Below are positions 56,160 through 64,000 of a stretch of 64,000 bases of DNA, in pieces; the stretch's first letter is position 1, and each line of letters starts with the position of its first letter. The stretch covers positions 186,001 to 250,000 of the forward strand of contig JAIWNE010000032.1 in the NCBI GenBank assembly GCA_025331445.1. The letters are read 5' to 3'. The DNA is from Blakeslea trispora. Taxonomy: Eukaryota > Mucoromycota > Mucoromycetes > Mucorales > Choanephoraceae. The position numbers and the translations under genes are program-made. The notes beneath the pieces are model-generated. The model worked only from the letters and a program-made list of their open reading frames with translations, ran no database searches and was not told the DNA's origin.

Positions 56160-57035
56160 AATAAAAATGTAAGAAGAGAAAGAGAAGAAATGATACTCAT
56201 CCTTCATCCATTTGAGAAATGAAGAAGAGGTAGGTGGTTGGATCTTGAGCAAAGGAGCGTTACCTTGATAGTGTATATCATCGATAATGAGCAGCAATGG
56301 TATCAATGTGGGCCAGACATAGTGCCAGTATTGCTTCGTAAGAGTAGAGGGTGGGCGCTTCCGCGGCAGCTTGTTCAGAATATAGAAGATTGGATTATCT
56401 ATACGGTAGGGCACATGCAGTCGTAGGTGGAGAAAGAGACAAAGTGAGATATGTTTTCTGATCATGTTGCGAAAGCCATAATGGCATGGACCCGTTTTTC
56501 TATTGGGAAGCCAACCCAAGCGCCAGCGAACAAGAAGACTGCTTTTGGTTATGGTCATAGGTAGCCACATGATGGGATCAACACCAAGCAAAGGGCGATA
56601 GAAAGACAGAGTTGTGCTATATTGAGCCGCACGTTCCACGTCAAGCGCATTACGAAGGGGGGATGGTCGCAAAGCTTCTTAAAGTCGGCAGGGCCAACGG
56701 AACGGAATATAAGTGGTAGAGTAAAGTAGATTAGAGGGGGATTGGCATTGAGGATAGACCAATGGGAACGCGGAGCCTGCTGGAGGAGAGACAGAACAGT
56801 AGCTAAGGGAGTGTCATCAAGCAGATTGCCTAAATGGACTACAAATTTGGCCTGAAGAATGGCCGCTCGGGAAGTCATGATAGGAACCTTGCAAAGAGGG
56901 TGCATGATTTTAGTAGAACTGTGCTTGGAGGCTCCATAGATTCGTCTCAGGATATTGTTCTGTGTAAGCTGTAACCGCTTCGCATGCTTTTTCCAGAGTT
57001 TGGATATCGACAAGCCGCATTCCATCTGTGGTCTA
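56160..57035 (-). mobile_element. 5'-truncated LINE (non-LTR retrotransposon) C-terminal fragment
   Basis: Minus-strand reading MECGLSISKLWKKHAKRLQL followed by TQNNILRRIYGAS is the post-RT thumb region of fungal LINEs (pattern LQNxxLRxIFG). Further on, after a frame change near 56620, come a Cys/His-rich patch and DNPIFYILNKLPRKRPPS, followed by W..VWP-type helices, also typical of the LINE C-terminus. Only the last ~290 residues are present, in two frames. 5' truncation is normal for LINE insertions. No poly-A tail was defined at the 56.1-kb end. Confidence 0.65.
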
Positions 57036-57039
57036 ATGA

Positions 57040-57555
57040 TCTGCTAAGTAGAGAATCCTTCATTCAATACAACACCACCAATGACCAATTCGAAAATGGG
57101 ACCAATGAAAAAGATGGCTAATAAACAAGCAATAAGTTAAACTTTCATGTCTCTTCATTTTTTTTTATCTTGTATTACCTGTTGCTTCTAATAAAGTCAA
57201 ATAAGCTAACCTATAGAAAAAGAGAATCAAGGCAGCACTACCAAAGATGGCCCGAATCAAGATCCATCGTCGTGTTCCAGCACAATCTGAAGGCTAGGAT
57301 AACCCAGTTGATCCAGTACCTTGACTGCCACCGAGACACCAGCAAACAAAAAAGAAGACAAGACAAGTAATGCAAGTTCGACTATCTGTTTCTCTCGAAC
57401 ACAATCATCTTAGCTGAGTGATAAGCATCGAGATAGACTGAATGTAGTGTCTAGATGAAGATGACCACTGGCTAACTGTTGATCTTGTGAGATGAGGGGT
57501 GTGGACTCATTGACGATAATGACACTGGAAGAAACAGGATTGAGATTGCCCTATG
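57040..57555 (-). pseudogene. Broken EamA/DMT-type transporter gene adjoining the LINE fragment
   Basis: Minus-strand pieces: a hydrophilic lead (NLNPVSSSVIIVNESTPLIS), then EKQIVELALLVLSSFLFAGV with SVAVKVLDQLGYPSLQIVL (EamA helix 1-2), a frame change at about 57272..57280, then RRWILIRAIFGSAALILFFY with RLAYLTLLEAT, an intact GTAATA...TATTAG intron, and AIFFIGPIFELVIGGVVLNE with GFST, stop TAG. Only the first half of an EamA repeat protein survives; the LINE fragment begins within about 15 bp of the break. The gene appears inactivated by the insertion plus a frameshift. Its family (solute carrier 35-like drug/metabolite transporters) is inferred from pattern. Confidence 0.6.
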
Positions 57556-57705
57556 AATGTTGAGTTGATTAATAATATTATTAAAAAAAAAAAAGAAGTG
57601 ATTGATAACTTTGGTGGGGACTTTTTTCTTTTCTTTTTGACACAATTTATATTTTGAGAACCAAATGTTACTCAGATTACGTCTTGCATAAATCATTTGA
57701 ATAAT

Positions 57706-57707
<2 letters not shown>

Positions 57708-57745
<38 letters not shown>
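57708..57745. repeat. TG microsatellite
   Basis: About 19 TG dinucleotides in a row. Confidence 0.95.
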
Positions 57746-57747
<2 letters not shown>

Positions 57748-58726
57748 ATATCATTACTTTTGGGTATTTCGTATCTAATTGAGCTATTCAACCGATCAAG
57801 CCAATCCATGTTCATGTTCATGTCTGGATAGCTTTGCGCATAAATATCACAACAGCACCGATAGCTACAGTCTATTCTAGTTTGTTTGCCCTCTCATGTC
57901 TACCAAATGGGGGCTATCCAGACTGATTGCAAAGTCTGGCCTGCTCTATTCCAATCGATGCGAGTCAAGAGTGACACAAAATGGAAGGTGAAATATTGGG
58001 AAAACTCTTATGGGGTAGCAATTGACGAGCTAGAACTCAACTATCTAATTTTTATGTATATTTGAGATAGCTTTATTTACGATAATATATATGTTAGTGT
58101 GGATAGAAAAAAAAACAAAACAGTGTGTTCTTGCTTTTTCTAATCCTCGAGTATATGATAAGGTTCCCGAAGAAAAGAAAAGGCAGAATTGACAAGTTAT
58201 TAGATTATTTAAGGAGGATCAGTCAAGTAGTACAAAAAAGAAGGTAGAGCAGAATTAAGATAATTCGTTAAGTACACCCCTTCTTGCCACCTTTCAAAGG
58301 GGAACCAAGGATTTTAAACAGCGAACCCGATTCAAGGGATTTTGGATTTTTATTATTTTTTTAGATTTATTTTTTATTTCATTGTATTTATTGAGGATGC
58401 GTTCGAAATCCATCGTTGTCAGTGCCGACTATTATTACCAACACTATCACTGTTGACATATACCGAGATGCAAAACAAGAACGCGTAGAACAACTGATTA
58501 GTGCCAAAAGAAAAGAGAGAGAGAGAGGAAAGAACCGGTAACTTGTATTGACAGACGCAGAGTGATTGAATGGAAAGAGAGCTATGCTTTTTATTGCATT
58601 TTGCTTCGTTTGGTTTATTGTTTAGACAGTAACTTGAAATAAAGGTACCTACAAGCATACTTTATATTTTGGCTGTTGTTGTTGTTCAATCACCAAGGTA
58701 TCGGTTGAATCTATTCCACGCCCCTT

Positions 58727-58776
58727 TTTTTCTTTCTTTCTTTCTTTCTTTCTTTCTTTCCTTCTTTCCTTCTTTT
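58727..58776. repeat. TTTC/TTCC pyrimidine microsatellite
   Basis: About ten tetranucleotide units, pure TTTC passing into TTCC variants at the right end. Confidence 0.9.
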
Positions 58777-59113
58777 GGCCGGTGCAGCATCTACTTTTAG
58801 CTGGTAAGCCTGAGTGTTGATTGGAGGCTTAGACACGGAAGGCAGACATGGAAGATAGACACGGAAGATTGACAGACTCTCAGTAACAGGAATAGCGTGT
58901 TCAGTCAGCAAGCATACAGCCTTAGAGAGTTGAGGGCCAAGCTACAGAATGAAAGATTGGACCGAGGATGCTCGAGAAACAAGTGGAGAAAGAGCAGATG
59001 AAAAGGAAGAAGACGACGAAAAAAAAAGATAGAGATAGCCGGTACAACGAGCGATACAGTATCCTGTTGTATTGCATTGCACGATGGAGAAAGAGAGGAA
59101 GAGGAAGTTGATA

Positions 59114-59161
59114 GATGGTCCAAAGGATGGTCCAAAGGATGGTCCAAAGGATGGTCCAAAG
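59114..59161. repeat. 12-bp tandem repeat, four units
   Basis: GATGGTCCAAAG repeated four times exactly, then a partial fifth unit (GATGGCCG). A multiple of three, so it stays open in frame (minus strand reads HPLD repeats). Confidence 0.9.
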
Positions 59162-59472
59162 GATGGCCGTATCATCTCAGTATAAGATTGTCTGCCAATT
59201 CGTCGATGATCAACATAGCGCCACAGTATAGCACATTCAATCATATGCTCTTGACTTGTATTGAACTCTGCCTGCGTTACCCTGCATCTGTGTACAATTA
59301 TCTATGAAATGCGGTGGAGGAGAATGACGAGGATCAGAAACAGCGTGGCAAATATAGCAGTGTGAGGAGCATATGAGGAACATTTGAGGAAGATGCAGCA
59401 CAGCCAAGTGATGAGGAAGGCTTTTGTTCAAGTAGTTTGACAGCATGTGATTGCAGCCCCGGTGAATATGCC

Positions 59473-59658
59473 GGATACGGATACGGATACGGATATGGAT
59501 ATGGATATGGATATGGATATGGATATGGATATGGATATGGATATGGATATGGATATGGATATGGATATGGATATGGATATGGATATGGATATGGATATGG
59601 ATATGGATATGGATATGGATATGGATATGGATATGGATACGGATACGGATACGGATAC
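59473..59658. repeat. Hexanucleotide array (GGATAY)31
   Basis: 31 contiguous units: three GGATAC, then 24 GGATAT, then four GGATAC. The variant C units are confined to the two edges. No stop codon arises in most frames, which produces long Gly-Tyr, Met-Asp or Tyr-Pro frames that are not genes. Confidence 0.97.
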
Positions 59659-59888
59659 AATTCCGTGATCAAATGTACTGATGAGAGCAACAAAGGGCTA
59701 TCATAGTATTGTACATGTTGCAATGAGTACAGATTAATCTGAGTCTATGGGAGGGGACGAAAGAGCATGTAAAGCAGATATGACATACCTTGATTCAACC
59801 ATTCTTGCCTATCCGAAATAGTACAATGAATGTATCACGTGGAGAAACATGTAAAGCAATGAAAGATCCATCTTCCTTCTGTGAGAGT

Positions 59889-59911
59889 GAGTGAGTGAGT
59901 GAGTGAGTAAG
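59889..59911. repeat. GAGT tetranucleotide repeat
   Basis: About five to six GAGT units on the plus strand. Confidence 0.8.
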
Positions 59912-60539
59912 AGTAAATGAGAGGTTCACTATCAATCATCGTCACACCCTCTTTACTATGTTGTTTAAGCATCTTACTGACCATAATGCAATTACTGAGA
60001 GAGAAAAAGGACTGTGTGTAGCACATACTATCAAGTAAGAAGAATAAGCCTTGACTATGCAAACATGTATGAGATCAGTAGAGTGCTTCTCAAACAAAAG
60101 CACACCTTGTTAAAGCACTATTATATGAGAGAGATAAAGGGCTGGAAATATATGCATGAATCTTGAGGATGGATCATGAAGCAATCGATAAGCATAGTAG
60201 AGTGTGAAGAGGATGTTCATCATTCCATCCAAGTCAGGTAGAGATTAGGTTTGATCAAGCAGTAGATTTAGACAGGTTTGATCACATAAGAGTAACAGTA
60301 ATCGAGCAACCTAGTGTCAGTCAGTAGAATGCTTATTGAATGTAGGCACAATTTACTGAATTGATTGAACTCTTATTCATTCAACAAAATTAAGTGATCA
60401 AGAAATGCATCTTTAGCGAGCAAAAAGAAAAAGTCAAAAAAGTTAAAAAAACAAAAAAAAAAAAGAAAAGTAAGATTTTATAACAAGTGTTTATTTATTG
60501 GATTTATAACAACATAATGTTAGAAGTCTATTAGCCAGT

Positions 60540-61380
60540 TTGTTACAACTGTTTCCAAGGGTAACCAATCGTGGAGGTTGACTTCAATCTACCCTCTTCT
60601 CTAGCTCACGGTGCGAGATACCGCCTGAGTGACCTCGTAAGGTAAAACAGGGGAAGACCATACCAACGTCCTACTGAGGATCCCTAGGGGTTGACGACAA
60701 GCAATGAGAGCAAAGGGTAACCAATACCCTCAAAGTGTCGCATATGTCAAAGACTCGAAAGGAAAAAGAGTGTCATATTTCGTATGAAGAAAACATAACT
60801 TGTATGCTAGGGGTACCCGCCCTCCCCGCTCTTCATCTTCCATAAGCACTCCCCGAATTGCTTCTAATATCCACGTCTGAACCTGCCTAGTAAAGAACCA
60901 TAGCTCAAAGAACCACAGCTCTCACTTGACTAGGGTAGCCAGCATACGTCCAGGCATCACCCTCTCTCTCTCCCTCTAACTCTCTCTAACGAAAAAGAAA
61001 GAAAGAAAGAAAAAAAGTGAAGCTGTCACATCCTGAGTGAGAGTATCCTCCCCTTTAACTCCAACTCCTAGCTCTCTTATTCTCTACTGCTCCCTCACTG
61101 AAGGGGGACTAAAAAGCAAAAGAATAGTCATGCGAGAAGGGAGAAAGAGATCAGCAAAAGAGAAAGTCCAACACTGCTACGAAATCAGGAGGGCACCCTT
61201 TCAAACATAACAGCAGCCAACGCGTCTATCGAAAAGATGTCATTCACGCCGGTCTCTCTTGCAACTGTGCATTACTGAAGAAACAGTAACGAGCTGCCTC
61301 AGTCTGTGCGATAGCAAGAATCACCTTGCCCTTGAAGAGAAAAAAAGAGAAAAAAAAAATAGGGCGAATTTTTTTTTCCT
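60540..61380. other. GC-richer block of unknown origin, possible retroelement LTR or UTR remnant
   Basis: Base composition departs from the AT-rich surroundings (for example GGTACCCGCCCTCCCCGC around 60812). The 13-mer AAGGGTAACCAAT occurs at 60557..60569 and again at 60713..60725. CT/GAAA microsatellites lie at about 60960..61015. No ORF, primer-binding site or polypurine tract was established, so an LTR is only a suggestion. Confidence 0.3.
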
Positions 61381-62649
61381 CTATATGAAAATTGCCTTCT
61401 CCCTATTTTCTCAAAACCAATCATAATGATAAGCACAATGATGACGTAGCACATCACTCAACATGTATTGTTGGCTTCTTTCTTTCTTTTTCTCTCTCTC
61501 TCTATCTTTCTTTGTATAACTGATACAATAGAGAGTAAAGGGGAATTGACAATATGAAAGAGCTTGCTTTATTATGCAGCTAATGACTTTGTATATAGAA
61601 CTCCTCTACAATTGCAGTAACACATAGCCAACACCGAAATCATGAAATTATGCGGAGCAAGAAAGGAAAAGAAAAGAAAAAAAAAACAGGTACTTCTAGC
61701 CGAGACCTCGTTATGTTCAAAAATGAATCAGAGCATGATTAGAATGAACAACACAAGACAAGCCAAGTTAGCCAGTCATGCTTGTCACTACAGTAACTGA
61801 GTATTTTTGAGAAGACACACACTCAATTTCAAAGTATTGATTGGTGGCTTATCCGCCAAATCTAAAGCATCAAATAAATGCTGATACCCCTTTGAGCCAG
61901 TTGTAAGAAAGAAAGAAAGAGAAATAAGTGCTGGATAACAACATTTGAATGAAAGGGCTACATCTCGTTTGATTTACTCTGAGAAAAAAGAAAGAGAGGT
62001 GAATTGTTGTCTCCAATGAAGATCTGGATCCAAGCACTGTGTAATTTTGTTTTCTTGTTCTTTTTTTTTTAATGTTTGGGCTCTGAGATAGCTGTCAAGA
62101 TGGTTTTTTCTCTTGAGAGAAAGACATATGCTGTACCTTTGGAATTGGAAGCACCAAGGATTTGCTTGTCTGATTGCGAGATTAGCTGTGTTTGATTTAC
62201 AGGGTTGAGATACGATTGTTGTATACTAGTGTTCCCTTTATATTGACATTCTGCACTATAAGCAACTATTTATAAAAAAAAAATGTTGTATACCCCATTG
62301 TTTATGTTACACGCTTTGACTCTATTCACAAAATTGCGTAAATTGTCTTTTTGATTACTAAGGATGAATATATATGCCATTACTACAATACGATTTTTTT
62401 ATCACGTCTCTCCCCTTTTCTGAAACAAAAACAACAAAAGAGACAGACATGTACTCTTCTCTCCCTTTTGTTTTATCGAAATGAGATTTACCCTTTATTA
62501 GACAATTGCCCCCTTCTCTTTATTTTTGAACAAAAGACCCTTTTTCTCTGTTTGTGCCACCCAAGTTACTTTCTTTCCCGTCTTTTCAGAAAGCTAAAAA
62601 ACAATTCCATCCTTTCCCCTTTTCCTTCCGTTTTTCTTTTTCATAAAAC

Positions 62650-64000
62650 ATGCATAGTTTAGTAAAACCAACAGGAGATATCAGTTCAGCTTTTTCTAAT
62701 CTTGGAGGCCAAGCAAATGCCTTGGATCCAACCCTCCTGTCCCTCAAGAAGCAATTGGTTGATCCTGACTTAATTCAAAAAGCCTATGATAGACTACTAG
62801 CATCCATGCAGACGAGCCGCGCCATCACCATACCTCAGGTGACATTAGAGGAACTCAATGAGAATCATGGCCAGTTTACAAAAGAAGTGGCAGATGCTAT
62901 TCGTCTCTGTGGTTGTGTTGTAATTCGGAATGTGATACCTACCGAAGAAGCTCATGTGTATCGGCAGCAAGTGAAGCAATACATTCACCGACATCCTTAT
63001 GATACAAACAAAGTCAATTGCTTTAGCAGCACCATTGGAGGATTTCCCAAACATAGTCCTCAGGTGTTTGAGGCTTATTGGAGCCAGCCTCAATTAGCTA
63101 TACGTGGCCAGTTGGGATTCAAGGTGGCCACAGTTGCATTGAATCATCTCTGGCATGCAGACACGGCTGTTGATTGGACGCATAATCTTGCTTATTGTGA
63201 TCGTGTTCAAATTCATCAATCTGGCGAACCCTTCTTTGGGCCTCCTACTCATGTAGACAATGGATCTCTTGAACGCAAGTTGTCTTTTTTTTTAGCTACA
63301 AAATGATAAGTTGATTTTCTTTTTCTTTATCTTAATTTGTTGTATAGGTTGGCAGGATACGGAATACAGAAAATGTTACACAGATATCTTGAAAGGTGAA
63401 TGGGAGGTAAGTAGAAATGATCACTGGTTTGTTTGGCATGAAAACAAGGAATCAAACAGGCTTTTCTTTCTTTAGCATTATGACCCTTTTGATGCTACAC
63501 ATCGAATATCAGCTTGTATGGATCACTATGGCTCTCTAGTAGGTCCCTCAGTATTTAGAAGTTTTCAGGGTTGTATTGTACTTTCAGAGATGAATACAGG
63601 TTCAGGCACACTTCAAGTATGTCCACTACTAAAAGAAGCTACTGCGCTTTTCATGATGAAGCCCTTGACGAAAGAATACATCGATAAACTGTTTGTACAC
63701 TTATTTTCTTCTACTTGAATTATATGATAAGACCAAATCAACTCAGTCTATATTCCTTTTATTCTATTTTCTAGAGATTATGTTGGTGCCTATCCAGGGC
63801 TATGTCACCATATTACCAAAGAAAACTATCCAGAAATCGTCAACAATTTAGTAACATTACCAGACTTACAACCCGGAGATGCTGTCTTCTGGTAGGAATA
63901 AAAAGAAGAAAAAAAAAACAGAGTAAAACTTAGAACGATATATTTTATTATAAAGGCATTGCGATCAAGTCTATTCATTTGAACCAGAAAATCAAAGCCG
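62650..64000 (+). CDS. DUF1479/YbiU-type Fe(II)/2-oxoglutarate dioxygenase-like protein (3' end missing)
   Basis: Exons 62650..63274, 63348..63406, 63476..63690, 63775..63891, 63956..64000 (cut by the window end). After an N-terminal leader come NHGQFTKEVADAIRLCGCVV, IRNVIP (the entry strand of phytanoyl-CoA-dioxygenase-like folds), GPPTHVDNGSLERW with the H-x-D iron motif, then HRISACMDHYGSLVGPSVFR, GSGTLQVCPLL, and LQPGDAVFWHCDQVYSFEP, where WHCD likely supplies the second iron His. This is the DUF1479 architecture; the bacterial relative is YbiU, substrate unknown. Intron 1 is best read as GC-AG (GAAC|GCAAGT...TATAG|GTTGG), which restores the conserved LERW; intron 3 uses a weak GTTTGT donor. 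Confidence 0.85.

Larger units (their letters stand above)
57746..62649. other. 4.9-kb repeat-rich, gene-free island
   Basis: No intact gene was recognised. It contains several microsatellites (separate entries), a possible LINE-like Cys/His patch on the minus strand near 59280..59400 (CYICHAV...HFIDNC), and a relatively GC-rich block at 60540..61380. ORFs reported through the hexamer array are repeat artefacts. Confidence 0.55.

Noticed and set aside
59437..59706. Gly-Tyr / Met-Asp / Tyr-Pro repeat proteins in several frames
   Set aside because: They are direct translations of the GGATAY microsatellite; open frames arise because the repeat contains no stop in these frames.
60590..60650. Possible tRNA-like sequence (GCGAGATACCGCCTGAG...)
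   Set aside because: No T-arm GTTC motif, anticodon stem or acceptor pairing could be found.
1..64000. CRISPR arrays, operons, bacterial promoters or ribosome-binding sites
   Set aside because: The window is spliceosomal-intron-rich eukaryotic DNA; no regularly spaced direct repeats of CRISPR type were seen.

Overview
The window is nuclear DNA of a filamentous fungus, most likely an early-diverging one (Mucoromycota, Mucorales-like). This is inferred from the AT-rich sequence, many short introns (about 45-100 bp) with GTAAGT-type donors, compact intergenic spaces, the mix of eukaryotic housekeeping genes, DDE transposase ORFs of a kind common in Mucorales, and an AP-4-type sigma adaptin, a complex generally reported missing from Dikarya. 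No species name can be given from the sequence alone.

Layout. 1-8.6 kb: dense housekeeping block: LRR/PP1-regulator-like gene (partial, -), class I glutamine amidotransferase (-), MPP6 exosome cofactor (+), DCP1 decapping activator (+, with an apparent 1-nt frameshift), RPB3 (+), ERG26-like sterol dehydrogenase (-, its stop only 35 bp from that of RPB3), U1A/U2B''-type RRM protein (-). 9.8-12.6 kb: a transposon mosaic with an N-terminal-only transposase ORF and a second ORF that fuses an unrelated N-terminal domain to an IS630/Tc1-type DDE domain. 12.9-16.3 kb: SET9/SUV4-20 histone H4K20 methyltransferase (+) and a small secreted barrel protein (-). 16.3-19.3 kb: no gene seen. 19.4-30 kb: casein kinase 2 beta (-), a small membrane protein whose intron is an open, TM-coding frame (-), PFF1-type vacuolar/ER M28 peptidase (+), mitochondrial bL19 (-), EAF3/MRG15 chromatin reader (-). 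30.7-37.1 kb: cytochrome P450 (+), CDP-alcohol phosphotransferase (+), four-finger C2H2 transcription factor (-). 39.6-42.2 kb: basic amino-acid permease (-) with 11-, 7- and 3-nt microexons. 44-51 kb: AP-4-like sigma subunit (-), type II membrane SGNH-like protein (-), MTR10/transportin-3 importin (-), PPP4R2/PSY4 (+). 51.2-53 kb: decayed transposase and a basic hypothetical ORF. 53.6-55.5 kb: CLASP-type TOG protein (+). 55.7-62.3 kb: repeat-rich island: foldback terminal repeat, a 5'-truncated LINE abutting a broken EamA-type transporter gene, microsatellites including a 186-bp GGATAY array, and a region of unknown origin. 62.65-64 kb: DUF1479-type Fe(II)/2-oxoglutarate oxygenase-like gene (+, runs off the end).

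The genes do not form one pathway. Several act in RNA metabolism (MPP6, DCP1, RPB3, U2B''/U1A, and MTR10/transportin-3 as importer of RNA-binding proteins) and chromatin or phospho-signalling (SET9, EAF3, CK2 beta, PSY4), as expected of a random gene-rich fungal segment. The most unusual features are structural: three GC-AG introns (two of them independently fixed by reading frame and homology), microexons down to 3 nt, a start codon possibly split by an intron, an in-frame intron that would add a membrane helix, and a chimeric transposase ORF. I did not find a convincing new multi-gene system. All exon boundaries come from manual translation and splice-site matching and were not checked against transcripts.
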